A stretch of DNA of 64,000 nt from Micromonospora lupini str. Lupac 08 (lineage in GTDB: Bacteria; Actinomycetota; Actinomycetes; Mycobacteriales; Micromonosporaceae): NCBI RefSeq assembly GCF_000297395.2, contig NZ_HF570108.1, forward strand, positions 1,953,715 through 2,017,714. Direction: 5' to 3'. Within the stretch, counting starts at the first letter, position 1, and the number at the start of each line of letters is the position of its first letter. This document shows, piece by piece, positions 30,645 through 39,693 of the stretch. The translations under genes were made by a program, and so were the position numbers. The notes beneath the pieces are model-generated. The model was given only the letters and a program-made list of their open reading frames with translations. It ran no database searches and was not told the DNA's origin.

Positions 30645-31802
30645 GTGCAGACCGAAGAGCCCACGCTGACCCGCCTGCGGGTCGTGCGGTGGATGCAACT
30701 GCTGACACCACTGATGCTGGCGTGGTTCGTGTGGGCGGCCGCGACCGCCGAGCCTGGATTCGGGCTGACCGGCAGGCGGCTGATCGTCGTGCTGGCCACC
30801 GCGGTGTTCGTGGTCGGGGTGTTCGGCCGCAACGCGGTCGCCGACCTGCCGATCCGACCGGCGTACGTGGTCTTCGTCGGGGCGATGCTGGTCAGCTCGG
30901 TGACGCTGGTGGCGGTGCAGCCCGGCGGGCCTGCCTCGGTGGCGGTGCTGGTGGCGGTGCTGTGCGCCGCGACCGGACTGATGCCCGTACGGGTGGCCGT
31001 CCCGGTGTTGATCGCGGCGTTCGTGGTGCTCGAGATGGTGGCCTCGATCACCGGGCAGGACTTCGGCTTCCTGGCCGTGCTCGCCGGGTTCGCCGTGCTG
31101 TTCGGCCTGATGTATCTGGCGTTCCGCCTGGCCGAGGCGCAGCGTGAGACCAAGCGGCTGCTCGCCGAGTTGGAGGCCGGCCAGGTGGCGCTGGCCGAGG
31201 CGGCAGGGCTGGCCGAACGCCAGCGGCTGGCCCGGGAGATGCACGATGTGCTCGCCCACTCGCTGTCGGGGCTGTCGCTGCAACTGGAGGGCGCTCGCAT
31301 GCTGATCGCCGAGGATCCGACCGATCCACGCCTGCCGGCGGTTGTCGACCGTGCCCACCACCTCGCCCGTACCGGCCTTCAGGAGGCTCGACGGGCCATC
31401 GGCATGCTGCGCGACGACGACCTGCCCGGACCGGACCGCCTGGCCGCGCTGGCCGAGCAGTTCACCCGCGACCAGGCCGTGCCGTGCGACTTCGTGGTGT
31501 CGGGGGAGCCGCGCCCGCTGGAGTCGGAGGCGCGGCTGGCGCTCTATCGCGTGGCGCAGGAGGCAATGACCAACGTGACCAGGCACGCGTCCCCGGCGCG
31601 GGTTTCGCTGCGCCTCACCTACGAGTCGACTGTCACCCGCCTGATCGTCGAGGACTTCGCCGCTCGACCGCCCGTGGTCCCCGACGAGACCGACGGTTAC
31701 GGGTTGACGGGCATGCGTGAGCGGGCCGAGCTGCTCGGCGGGACTCTCAGCGCGGGCGCGACCGCCCAGGGGTTCCGGGTCGAGTTGGCGGTGCCGGCGT
31801 GA
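30645..31802 (+). CDS. Sensor histidine kinase, NarL/DesK type
   Basis: 385 residues with GTG start. Residues 1-165 hold five or six membrane segments; the HisKA_3 dimerisation region has the phospho-acceptor His in LAREMHDVLAHSLSGL near residue 200; the HATPase domain has EAMTNVTRHA (N box) and GYGLTGMRERAELLGG (G box). Signals probably come from the membrane. Its stop overlaps the start of the response regulator by 4 bases. Confidence 0.92.
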   Translation: MQTEEPTLTRLRVVRWMQLLTPLMLAWFVWAAATAEPGFGLTGRRLIVVLATAVFVVGVFGRNAVADLPIRPAYVVFVGAMLVSSVTLVAVQPGGPASVAVLVAVLCAATGLMPVRVAVPVLIAAFVVLEMVASITGQDFGFLAVLAGFAVLFGLMYLAFRLAEAQRETKRLLAELEAGQVALAEAAGLAERQRLAREMHDVLAHSLSGLSLQLEGARMLIAEDPTDPRLPAVVDRAHHLARTGLQEARRAIGMLRDDDLPGPDRLAALAEQFTRDQAVPCDFVVSGEPRPLESEARLALYRVAQEAMTNVTRHASPARVSLRLTYESTVTRLIVEDFAARPPVVPDETDGYGLTGMRERAELLGGTLSAGATAQGFRVELAVPA

Positions 31803-32440
31803 TCCGGGTGCTCATCGCCGACGACCAGCGGGTGGTCCGCGAAGGGCTGGGCATGGTCCTCTCGCTGATGAAGGACGTCGAGGTGGTGGGTGGGGCCGCC
31901 GACGGTGCCGAGGCGGTCAGGCTGGTGCAGGCCGAGCGGCCGGATGTGGTGCTCATGGACCTACGGATGCCGCGATGCGACGGGATCGAGGCCACCCGCC
32001 GCATACGCGTCGAGGCACCCGAGGTCAGGGTGGTGGTGCTGACCACCTACTCGGACGACCGATCGGTGCTGGAGGCGTTACGGGCCGGCGCCCGCGGCTA
32101 CCTGACCAAGGACGCCAGCGGCGAGCAGATCCACGAGGCGCTGCGGCAGGTGGTCGACGACCAGGCCGTCATCGACCCGGCCGTCCAGCGGCACGTCGTC
32201 GACGCCATCGCGGCCGACGCGACGCCACCGCCGAGGTTCCCCGACGGACTCACGCCGCGCGAGGCCGAGGTGCTGTCACTGATGGCCCAGGGCCTGGCCA
32301 ACGCGGAGATCGCCTCTCGCTTGACGGTGAGTGAGGCGACGGTGAAGAGCCACGTCAATCACCTGTTCGCGAAGATCGGTGCCCGCGACCGGGCCCAGGC
32401 CGTCGCCTATGCCTTCCGACATGACCTGGGCGGATCATGA
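31799..32440 (+). CDS. Response regulator, NarL/LuxR type
   Basis: 213 residues: receiver domain with acidic pair DDQ at 8-10, phosphoacceptor Asp in VVLMDLRMP near 54, Lys in YLTKDAS near 104, then a LuxR-type HTH (LTPREAEVLSLMAQGLANAEIA ... VKSHVNHLFAKIG). Translationally coupled (GTGA) to the upstream kinase. Confidence 0.94.
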   Translation: MIRVLIADDQRVVREGLGMVLSLMKDVEVVGGAADGAEAVRLVQAERPDVVLMDLRMPRCDGIEATRRIRVEAPEVRVVVLTTYSDDRSVLEALRAGARGYLTKDASGEQIHEALRQVVDDQAVIDPAVQRHVVDAIAADATPPPRFPDGLTPREAEVLSLMAQGLANAEIASRLTVSEATVKSHVNHLFAKIGARDRAQAVAYAFRHDLGGS

Positions 32441-32509
32441 CTCCCCGCTGACGCGGCGCCCCCACGATCAAGGGCGCTGCCGGCTGGTGGCGTCGTTTAC
32501 TGTCGGAGC

Positions 32510-33199
32510 GTGGTGGATGCCGTCCCTCTGGCGTCGGGCCGGGATGCCGACGTCTACGCCATCGACGATCGACGTGTCCTTCGCCGCTACCGCCACGGCG
32601 GAGACGTGGCCGCCGAGGCCGCGGTCATGGTGTACGTGGCGGGTCTCGGATTCCCCGTACCCACCGTGTATCAGGCACGCGGGGTCGATCTCGTCATGGA
32701 ACGACTGGACGGGCGCACCATGCTGTCGGCGCTCCTGGCCGGTGAGCTCGACGCCCTGGAAGCGGCCACCTGTCTGGCGGATCTGCAGCACCGACTCCAC
32801 GCGTTGCCGCCCCGGCTCGGCGAACGCGACGACGACCGGATCCTGCACCTCGACCTGCACCCGGACAACGTCATGCTGACGTCGCGAGGGCCGGTCGTCA
32901 TCGACTGGCGCAACTCCACCGAGGGGCCGGCGGACCTCGATGTCGCGCTCTCCGCGGTCATCCTCGCGCAGGTGGCCGTCGAGGAGGACCATCACCTGGC
33001 GTCGCCGGCCGCAACGCTGTTGGCCGCGTTCCTCGACCGCGTCGGCGGCGACCCGCTGAGCGTGCTGGACCGCGCCCTGGCGATCCGGCGCAACGACCCG
33101 GCTCTCACCGGCCGTGAGCGGGAGCTGCTCGGCGCCGCTGCCGCCCTCATCACCGATCACCGCCGAGGCCGGGAGACACCGTCGGTCGACGGCGTCTGA
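32510..33199 (+). CDS. Aminoglycoside phosphotransferase-like kinase
   Basis: 229 residues with the APH/choline kinase fold: short glycine-poor N-lobe, catalytic loop LHLDLHPDNVML (Asp and Asn) near residue 120, and metal-binding VVIDWRN near 140. Shorter than true aminoglycoside kinases (about 260-300), so it probably phosphorylates a metabolite. GTG start (GGAG just upstream; a second GTG follows). Confidence 0.8.
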   Translation: MVDAVPLASGRDADVYAIDDRRVLRRYRHGGDVAAEAAVMVYVAGLGFPVPTVYQARGVDLVMERLDGRTMLSALLAGELDALEAATCLADLQHRLHALPPRLGERDDDRILHLDLHPDNVMLTSRGPVVIDWRNSTEGPADLDVALSAVILAQVAVEEDHHLASPAATLLAAFLDRVGGDPLSVLDRALAIRRNDPALTGRERELLGAAAALITDHRRGRETPSVDGV

Positions 33200-33317
33200 C
33201 GGCGTGATGTCGCGGAAGCAGCGGTCCGCTGTCGCCGGCCGCGCCCTGTGCGGCGTCCCACCTGCCCCGGCGGTGCACCGGCAGGGAGTTGGGAACCTCG
33301 TCGCCGCCGGGCCGTCA

Positions 33318-34199
33318 TCAGGGCCCCTTGCGGAACGGGGCGAGGACGGCGCGGATCTGGTCGGCCGCACCCCAGTCGTCGTCGAACTGGGCCAGCACGG
33401 CGAGGTGCTGTCGCAGCTGGACGATCGGCATACGGGCCTGCCAGCCACTGTCGAGCGAGGTCAGGTCCGCGTAGACCTCGAACATCCGTCGCGCCTCGGG
33501 CGGGGGCGAGGTCGACCACACGTGGGCGAGGTCGACCTCGGCCCACATGTACGACACGGCCGGGTCGATAAGCGCGGGCCGGCCGTCCGTGGTGGCCAGG
33601 ATGTTCTGTGCCCACAGGTCGCCGTGCGTCAGGCAGGCCGGTCGGTCCGGCAGCAGCTCCGGCAGCCGGTCACACAAACGCTCCAGCGCCGCCCGGTCGC
33701 CGGTGTCCAGTGCCGCGTCGACGCGGGGCTGCCCGAGCCACCGAAGCAGCCGGTGCTGTGCGAAGAACGCGTGGCCGTCGTCGTTCCAGGTGTTGATCTG
33801 GCGGCGACGGCCCAGCCAGTTGTCGTGGTGCCATCCGAAGCGAGGATGGGTCGTGCTCAGGTGCATGCCCGCGAGGACGTGTGCGAACTGCTCCCAGAAG
33901 ACCTCGCTGTCTGGCCTCGGTCCCAGCATCGACAACACGAGCAGTTCCCGGTCCGCCAGGATCACCTCGGGTGTCGCCACACCGCCGAGCTCGCGGAGGG
34001 CGGCCAGCCCTTCGGCCTCCGCGACGAAGACGTCGTCGGCCGGAGCCTCGGCGAAGGCCTTGACGAACACCGGCGGTGCGTCCCGGCGGGTGGCGATGCC
34101 CGCGAGCGCCGCGATTCCGCCCGTCACCGGTTCCACTGTGACGACGTCGCGCATCCTGGGCCGGAGCAGGCCTTCCAGCAGGACCGTCGTCGAGCGCAT
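33318..34199 (-). CDS. Fructosamine kinase-family protein
   Basis: 293 residues. Recognisable family blocks: VFVKAF, FVAEAEGLAALRE, FGWHHDNWLG, the catalytic loop LTHGDLWAQNIL and the metal motif ALIDPAVSYMWAEVDLA. Members phosphorylate ketoamine adducts on glycated proteins or amino acids, promoting deglycation. GGAG lies about 9 bases before the ATG. Confidence 0.88.
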   Translation of the reverse strand: MRSTTVLLEGLLRPRMRDVVTVEPVTGGIAALAGIATRRDAPPVFVKAFAEAPADDVFVAEAEGLAALRELGGVATPEVILADRELLVLSMLGPRPDSEVFWEQFAHVLAGMHLSTTHPRFGWHHDNWLGRRRQINTWNDDGHAFFAQHRLLRWLGQPRVDAALDTGDRAALERLCDRLPELLPDRPACLTHGDLWAQNILATTDGRPALIDPAVSYMWAEVDLAHVWSTSPPPEARRMFEVYADLTSLDSGWQARMPIVQLRQHLAVLAQFDDDWGAADQIRAVLAPFRKGP

Positions 34200-34321
34200 C
34201 AGGTCCGACTCCTCAGGTACGGCGATTCACGTCGCGCGCAATCCTAGGGCCTGTTTCAGCAGAACTGCCCGGCCTGCGGCGGGCCCGGACGACCGACGTC
34301 CGGTCCGGGTCCGCCGACGCG

Positions 34322-34969
34322 TCAGGGTGTGAGGCCGGCCTGGATCGCCAGGATGGCGGCGCCCACCCGGTCGCGGCTGCCGGTCTTGGCCAGCACGTTG
34401 GTGACGTGGGTCTTGACGGTGCTCATCGAGAGGTAGAGGCGCTCGGCGATCTCGGTGTTGTTCAGCCCGGCGCCGATCAGGGCGAGCACGTCGGTCTCCC
34501 GAGGGGTCAGCTGGTGGACCGCCAGGTCCACGCGGGTGGCCGGCCCGGTCGCGCGTACCCGGTCGAGGACGGCGCCGGTGACCTCGGCGGAGAGGACCGC
34601 CTCACCGGCGGCGACGGTGCGGACCGCGGCGACCAGGTCGGCGGCGCTGCACCGCTTGAGCAGGAACCCGCGCGCGCCGGAGGCGATGGCGTCCAGGACG
34701 TAGGCGTCGTCGTCGAAGGTGGTGACGACGATCACGGCGGGGGCGTGGGGGATCGCGGCCAGCTCGCGGGTGGCCTGCAGGCCGTCGAGGACCGGCATGC
34801 GGATGTCGACGAGGGCGACGTCGATGCGGGGGTCGCGTCGTACGGCGTCGAGGAACTGCCGGCCGTCGGCCGCCTCGGCGGCGACGTGGATGTCGGGCTG
34901 GGTCCGCAGGATCAGGCCGAAGCCGTCGCGGATCAGCTGCTGGTCGTCGGCGATCGCGACCCGGATCAC
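34322..34969 (-). CDS. Response regulator, NarL/LuxR type
   Basis: 215 residues: receiver with DDQ near the N-terminus, Asp in VALVDIRMPV near 54, FLLKRCSAADL carrying the conserved Lys, and a LuxR HTH (LTPRETDVLALIGAGLNNTEIA ... VKTHVTNVLAKTG). Overlaps the upstream histidine kinase gene by 4 bases. Confidence 0.94.
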   Translation of the reverse strand: MIRVAIADDQQLIRDGFGLILRTQPDIHVAAEAADGRQFLDAVRRDPRIDVALVDIRMPVLDGLQATRELAAIPHAPAVIVVTTFDDDAYVLDAIASGARGFLLKRCSAADLVAAVRTVAAGEAVLSAEVTGAVLDRVRATGPATRVDLAVHQLTPRETDVLALIGAGLNNTEIAERLYLSMSTVKTHVTNVLAKTGSRDRVGAAILAIQAGLTP

Positions 34970-36072
34970 GGGTTCGCCACCGGAAGGTTCGCCTGCACCA
35001 TGGTGCCGCCACCGGAGCGCTGGCTCAGCTCCCAGCTCCCACCGAGAGCGCGAACGCGTTCCTCGATGCCGAGCAGGCCCGAGCCGCGCGTGGGTTCGTG
35101 GGGCGGCCCGACGCCGTCGTCGCTGACCCGCAGACGGGCGCGGTCGCCGACGCGGACCAGTTCGACCCAGGCAGCCGTGGCCTTCGCGTGGCGGGCGATG
35201 TTGGTGAGGGCCTCCTGGGCGATGCGGTAGGCGGTCAACACGCCGATCTCGTCCAGGCCCGGCTCGGGATCCAGAAGGACCTGCACCGTCACGCCCTGCT
35301 GCCGCAGCGGCTGCGCGAGCAGTTCGTCGATGTCGGACAGGCGGGGAGGCGCGCTGACGGCGATCGTGGCGAGCGGATCACGCAGGTGCACCACGAGCGT
35401 GTCGAGCTCGCTCAGTGCGGTGCGTCCGCTGTCCGCGATCGCCCGCAGCGCCGCCCCCGGGTCGGCGCTGAGCTGGCCCGCCTCGGCCTGGACCACCATT
35501 GCGGTGACGTGGTGGCCGACCACGTCGTGCAGCTCGCGGGCCAGGTTGGTGCGCTGTTCGAGCCAGGCCGCCTGGCCGCGCAGCTCGCCGGTCTCCCGGC
35601 TGAGGGCGTGGCCGCGTGACCATGCGCGCAACAGGATCGCCAGGAGGTAACCGACAGTCACGAAGACGAACGGCTGCTCGTACAGCCCGCGCCCGTTGAG
35701 GAGCGCGACGGCGAGGGCGCCGGCCGCGCCGAGCAGGCCGGCCAGCCACCCCAGCCACGGACGCCGGGCCGGGTCTTCGCAGCTCGACACGAAGACGAGA
35801 CAGGTGGCCGCGAGGCCCACCTGGACCGACTCCCCGGTGCTCACGATCGCCACGAACCCGGCGCAGACCGCGAAGACCAGGGCGCGGTGGCGGGGCCGCA
35901 ACGCCGTGGCGCCGAGGCCGACCGGCAGCACCAGCCACATCCAGCCCACCGGCACGGACAGGCCCCCCTCGGTGGTCGTGACCACGAGGGCGACGATCAA
36001 CCCCGCCGTACCGTACGCCAGCCGGCGCACCCGCTCGGGGTCACGCAACCATTCCCGGATGTCGGTCCTCAC
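34966..36072 (-). CDS. Sensor histidine kinase, NarL/DesK type
   Basis: About 368 residues from the GTG at 36072; a longer frame with an ATG at 36174 exists but its extra 34 residues look non-conserved. Four to six membrane segments, then the H box ELHDVVGHHVTAMVVQAEAG, N box EALTNIARHA and G box GSGLLGIEERVRALGG. Together with the downstream regulator it forms a two-component system of unknown signal. Confidence 0.88.
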   Translation of the reverse strand: MRTDIREWLRDPERVRRLAYGTAGLIVALVVTTTEGGLSVPVGWMWLVLPVGLGATALRPRHRALVFAVCAGFVAIVSTGESVQVGLAATCLVFVSSCEDPARRPWLGWLAGLLGAAGALAVALLNGRGLYEQPFVFVTVGYLLAILLRAWSRGHALSRETGELRGQAAWLEQRTNLARELHDVVGHHVTAMVVQAEAGQLSADPGAALRAIADSGRTALSELDTLVVHLRDPLATIAVSAPPRLSDIDELLAQPLRQQGVTVQVLLDPEPGLDEIGVLTAYRIAQEALTNIARHAKATAAWVELVRVGDRARLRVSDDGVGPPHEPTRGSGLLGIEERVRALGGSWELSQRSGGGTMVQANLPVANP

Positions 36073-36210
36073 CTGGACAGTCTCCGCGACCCGCTCGGGG
36101 ACCGGCCAGTACCTGGGTACCAGATCGGGCGGCACTCCGGTGCTGCCCCGGCGAGCAGATCGGCACCGCGGCACGTTCCGTCGGGACGCTCACCGCACGA
36201 CGCTTCTGGG

Positions 36211-36804
36211 GTGACTCTCGTCGACTCCCGCGCCGCCATCAGTGTCGGCCCTCTCCGTACGGTTCCCAACTACATCACCGCCGTCCGCACGGTCGCCGCT
36301 GTCACCGTGGGTATCGCCGCCCTCGTCGCCGGATCGGTGGCGTTTATGGCGGTAGCGTACGGTATCTACTGGATCGGGGACATGCTCGACGGCTGGGTTG
36401 CCCGGCGGCTCGGGCAGGAGACCCGGGCGGGGGCCGTCCTCGACATCGTGAGCGATCGCGCGTGCACGTCCGTACTCTGCGTGGGCCTGGTCTCCCTCGT
36501 GCCCGACGTCGCGGTAGTGGCCCTGGTGTTCCTGCTGTCGTTCCTGGTGTTGGACACCATGCTGTCGCTGTCGTTCCTGTGCTGGCCCGTGCTCAGCCCC
36601 AACCACTTCCACCTGGTCGACCGCCGGGTGTGGGCGTTGAACTGGTCGCCGCTGGCCAAGGCCGCCAACACCGCCGGGGTCATCGGCGCCATCGCGTTCG
36701 GGCAGTACCTGCTCGCGCTGGCCGTCGCCGTCGCCGTCGTCGTGGTCAAGCTGTGGTCGGTCGCGGCGGTGGCCCGGCTGCTGGACCGGGACGGCCGCGC
36801 GTGA
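36211..36804 (+). CDS. CDP-alcohol phosphatidyltransferase family protein
   Basis: 197 residues, GTG start. The complete family motif DGx2ARx8Gx3Dx3D is present in DMLDGWVARRLGQETRAG followed by AVLDIVSDR, near residues 53-76. About six membrane segments. Transfers a phosphatidyl-type group from a CDP-alcohol during lipid synthesis; the acceptor cannot be told. Overlaps the next gene by 4 bases. Confidence 0.9.
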   Translation: MTLVDSRAAISVGPLRTVPNYITAVRTVAAVTVGIAALVAGSVAFMAVAYGIYWIGDMLDGWVARRLGQETRAGAVLDIVSDRACTSVLCVGLVSLVPDVAVVALVFLLSFLVLDTMLSLSFLCWPVLSPNHFHLVDRRVWALNWSPLAKAANTAGVIGAIAFGQYLLALAVAVAVVVVKLWSVAAVARLLDRDGRA

Positions 36805-37271
36805 GCAGCCTCGGCGAGGCGATGGCGGGCCTCGGGTACGGTCTCGCGTCGGCCCTCGTTCCGGTCGTCAACGCCGAGGCCTACGCAGTGGTCGCCGGGC
36901 AGCGTGGTGGCCACGTCGTCGTCGCCGTGCTCGCTCTGGCGCTCGGGCAGACCGCCGGCAAACTGCTCCTGTTCGAATCCGCGCGTCGCGGGACGGGTCG
37001 GCTGGCCCGGAAGCTCAGGAGCCGGAGCGGGTCAGGTCGTACGGCCGCACGGGCCGCCCGGTGGACCGGGCCGATCCGGCGCTGGCTCTCCCGCCGCCGC
37101 ACCGCCCTTCCGACAGTGCTGGTCTCCGCCGCGGTCGGGGTCCCACCGCTGGCCGTGGTCAGCTTCGCCGCCGGCACCGCGGGCCTGCGGCACTGGGAGT
37201 TCGCCGTCGCCTGCCTGCTCGGGCGGGTGATCCGTTTCGCAGTCCTCGTCCTGCCGGCGACCCTGTTCTGA
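36801..37271 (+). CDS. Small membrane protein, VTT/DedA-like
   Basis: 156 residues with GTG start, coupled to the upstream phosphatidyltransferase. Three to four hydrophobic segments and the pattern VNAEAYAVVAG ... LGQTAGKLLLFESAR resemble the SNARE-associated/VTT (DedA, YqaA) membrane proteins that scramble or move lipids. The last 240 bases overlap antisense with the open frame of the convergent MFS gene. Confidence 0.7.
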   Translation: MSSLGEAMAGLGYGLASALVPVVNAEAYAVVAGQRGGHVVVAVLALALGQTAGKLLLFESARRGTGRLARKLRSRSGSGRTAARAARWTGPIRRWLSRRRTALPTVLVSAAVGVPPLAVVSFAAGTAGLRHWEFAVACLLGRVIRFAVLVLPATLF

Positions 37272-38516
37272 GTCGGCATCCAACCTGGCCCTCGGATCGT
37301 GGACACCTTCCGTCCGAACCTGACGGAAACCGTCCACGATCTGGAGTTCCCGATCGCGGATCAGCAGCGGGCCACGACGGCCCAGCGCCCACACGGCGAG
37401 CGCGAAGCAGCAGAGACCCATCCCCGTGGCCGTGACCGCTGTCCAGCCGCCCAGCGCCCAGAGCGTGGTCGCGGCGGTGGAGCCGACGGCGGCGCCGATG
37501 AAGTTGCCGGTCGCCAGCGCCGTGTTGAGCCGGCTGCGGGCCTCGGGGGAGAGGGCGAACAGCCGAGCCCGGTTGAGGAGGGCCTGCGTCTGGAGGGCGA
37601 CATCGATCATGATGATCGCGATGAGAAGCAGTGCGACGGACCGGCCGGCGAACGCGGCGACGACGAAGGCGCCGAGGGCCAGCGTCCACGCCACCCCGGT
37701 GGCCGGGATCGACAGACCGCTGTCGTGCAGACGACCGCCGCGCAGGCCGGAGAGGACGCCGGCGAGGCCGGCCAGTCCGAACATCCCGATCACCGCCACC
37801 GGGTAGTGGAACGGCGGGCCGCTGAGCAGGAACGTCAGCGCCGTCCAGAACAGCGAGAACGCGGCGAACCCGGTGGCGGCCAGGGCCAGCGTCCAGCGGG
37901 CCGCCCGCTCGCGCAGGACCACCGCGCCGACCGAGGCGATGAGCCGCGGGTATGGCATGCGGGCGCGCGGCGCCAGCGGTGGAATCGCACGGTAGAGCAG
38001 GATCGCGAGCAGAACGGCGACGACCGCGGCGAGGGCGAAGGTCGTACGCCACCCGGCGGCACCGGCGACGAACCCGCTGATCGTGCGGGAGGCCAGGATG
38101 CCGCTGAGGGTCCCGGACCCGACGACGCCGACGATCCGACCGCGGTGGGCGTCGCCGGCCAGGTCCCCGGCGAGCGGCGTGAGAAGCTGCCCGGAGATCG
38201 TCGTGACGCCGAGGACGGTCAGGGCGAGCAGGAGCACGCCGAACGACGGCGCCAGCGCGCACAGCAGCAGCGCGGCGGCCGAGGCCACCAGCAGCATCGG
38301 AATGAACCGGCGGCGGTCCAGGACGTCGCCGAGTGGCACGAGCAGCGAAACGCCTATCGCGTACCCGATCTGCGTCGCGGTGACGAGCCAGCCGGCCCTC
38401 GCGGTCGCGGCGTGCAGGTCGTCGGCGATGAAGTTGAGCAGCGGCTGCGCCCAGTACAGGTTGGCGATCGCCGCTCCCGCCGCCACCGCGAGCAGGAACG
38501 TCAGCCGACGACTCAT
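37032..38516 (-). CDS. MFS transporter (drug/metabolite efflux type) with unusual C-terminal extension
   Basis: 494 residues as read. Residues 1-395 are a normal 12-helix MFS protein (GWLVTATQIGYAIGVSLLVPLGDVLDRR is the conserved loop 2-3). Beyond LWALGRRGPLLIRDRELQ the frame continues about 95 hydrophilic residues (Asp, Arg, Gly-rich) to the stop at 37032, running antisense through the DedA-like gene. The family normally ends near residue 400, so a stop was probably lost. Start at ATG 38516 chosen from the first membrane segment. Confidence 0.8.
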   Translation of the reverse strand: MSRRLTFLLAVAAGAAIANLYWAQPLLNFIADDLHAATARAGWLVTATQIGYAIGVSLLVPLGDVLDRRRFIPMLLVASAAALLLCALAPSFGVLLLALTVLGVTTISGQLLTPLAGDLAGDAHRGRIVGVVGSGTLSGILASRTISGFVAGAAGWRTTFALAAVVAVLLAILLYRAIPPLAPRARMPYPRLIASVGAVVLRERAARWTLALAATGFAAFSLFWTALTFLLSGPPFHYPVAVIGMFGLAGLAGVLSGLRGGRLHDSGLSIPATGVAWTLALGAFVVAAFAGRSVALLLIAIIMIDVALQTQALLNRARLFALSPEARSRLNTALATGNFIGAAVGSTAATTLWALGGWTAVTATGMGLCCFALAVWALGRRGPLLIRDRELQIVDGFRQVRTEGVHDPRARLDADSEQGRRQDEDCETDHPPEQAGDGELPVPQARGAGGEADHGQRWDPDRGGDQHCRKGGAAAGEPAPDRPGPPGGPCGRTT

Positions 38517-38566
38517 CCCGGATGGCGGTGCCGCGCCGGACACTGCCACCTCGCCACCGTAGTGGA

Positions 38567-39091
38567 CTACGGCTTGCGGCGTAGTTCCCGCAGTACGCCG
38601 TGGCGGCGGACGGCCCACGCGAGGCGCCGGACGCTCGGGTGCCGCACGAACAGCGCGGCCGCCCGGCGGATCAGTCCGAACCGGTTGTCGCTCACCTGGT
38701 TCTCGACCGCCTGCCAGATCAGCTCGCGCACCTTCGCGCTGTCCAGAGCCGCCCGTACCTCACGTCGTACCGCCGGGTCCTCGGCGGCCGAGGCGATGGC
38801 GGCGGCGAGGCCCGGGCGGTCCGCAAGCGGCTCCACCGCCGCCGCGACGAGCGGCCGGCGCACCTCGTCCTTCTCCAACAGCAGCAGCACGGCCTCGCGG
38901 ATCTCGGTCGTCTCCAGGCCGGAGCGCAGCAGGCTCAGCAGGCTGCGCTCGACCTCGCCGTCGGAATCCGGGACGGACAGCGTGGCCAGCAGCACGGACA
39001 CCTCGTCGAGATCGATGAGGTGTCGCACCCCGCTGCGGAATTCCGGCAGCTCCCACGCGACCTGGAGAGCCTTGACGAGATCGCGATTCAT
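38567..39091 (-). CDS. Hypothetical helical protein
   Basis: 174 residues, almost entirely helical, Leu/Ala/Arg/Glu-rich, no membrane segment or signal. Ends with RRLAWAVRRHGVLRELRRKP. Lies 50 bases upstream of the MFS gene in the same direction and might be cotranscribed. No family recognised. Confidence 0.7.
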   Translation of the reverse strand: MNRDLVKALQVAWELPEFRSGVRHLIDLDEVSVLLATLSVPDSDGEVERSLLSLLRSGLETTEIREAVLLLLEKDEVRRPLVAAAVEPLADRPGLAAAIASAAEDPAVRREVRAALDSAKVRELIWQAVENQVSDNRFGLIRRAAALFVRHPSVRRLAWAVRRHGVLRELRRKP

Positions 39092-39156
39092 ACGCCATGC
39101 GCTACCCGGAAGCGACCATCGGCGAAACTCCGGCCGCCTGGCACTATCGTTTCGGG

Positions 39157-39654
39157 GTGCACATCCGTTTCGACGTCCCCGCCGATCCCACCTACCCGGG
39201 CCGCGTGGCGGCCACGCTCGGTGGCGTTCGGCTGCGCAGGTACAGCTATGTCGGCGCGGTGCTGGCGGTGGTGGGGGCGATCGGTCTGGTCGTCGCGCGG
39301 GGGTCGGCGTGGGCCGAGCGGGCGTCGCCGCTGTGGATGGCGATGCTCGTGGGCGGCGTGCTGTCGATGCTGTACCTGCCGTGGGTGCGGTGGCGCGCGC
39401 GACGCCGGTCCAGTGGCTACGCGGTCGAGGGCGCCTACGACATCACCGACGACAACATCATGATGCGCAGCGGCTCGGAGTCCGGTGGCATCGCGTGGGA
39501 CGGCGTCGCCCAGGTGCAGGACACCCCGGAGTTCTGGATCGTGTACGTCGGCCGGATGCCGGCGACCGTGATCCCCCGGTGGCTGATGTCCGCCGAGGAC
39601 GGCGAGACGCTGCGGGCATTCATGGCCGACCGGGGGCTGCTCCGACCGCGCTGA
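39157..39654 (+). CDS. YcxB-like membrane protein
   Basis: 165 residues from the GTG at 39157 (VHIRFDVPADPTYPGRVA); an ATG at 39097 would add 20 residues with no conserved look. Two membrane segments (YVGAVLAVVGAIGLVVA, WMAMLVGGVLSMLYLPW), followed by a C-terminal cytosolic domain with GIAWDGVAQVQDTPEFWIVYVG, the YcxB-type pattern. Function unknown. Confidence 0.75.
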   Translation: MHIRFDVPADPTYPGRVAATLGGVRLRRYSYVGAVLAVVGAIGLVVARGSAWAERASPLWMAMLVGGVLSMLYLPWVRWRARRRSSGYAVEGAYDITDDNIMMRSGSESGGIAWDGVAQVQDTPEFWIVYVGRMPATVIPRWLMSAEDGETLRAFMADRGLLRPR

Positions 39655-39693
39655 CCCGGTGTGCCGCCGACGCGGCGGTGCAGGGCAGGCGTT

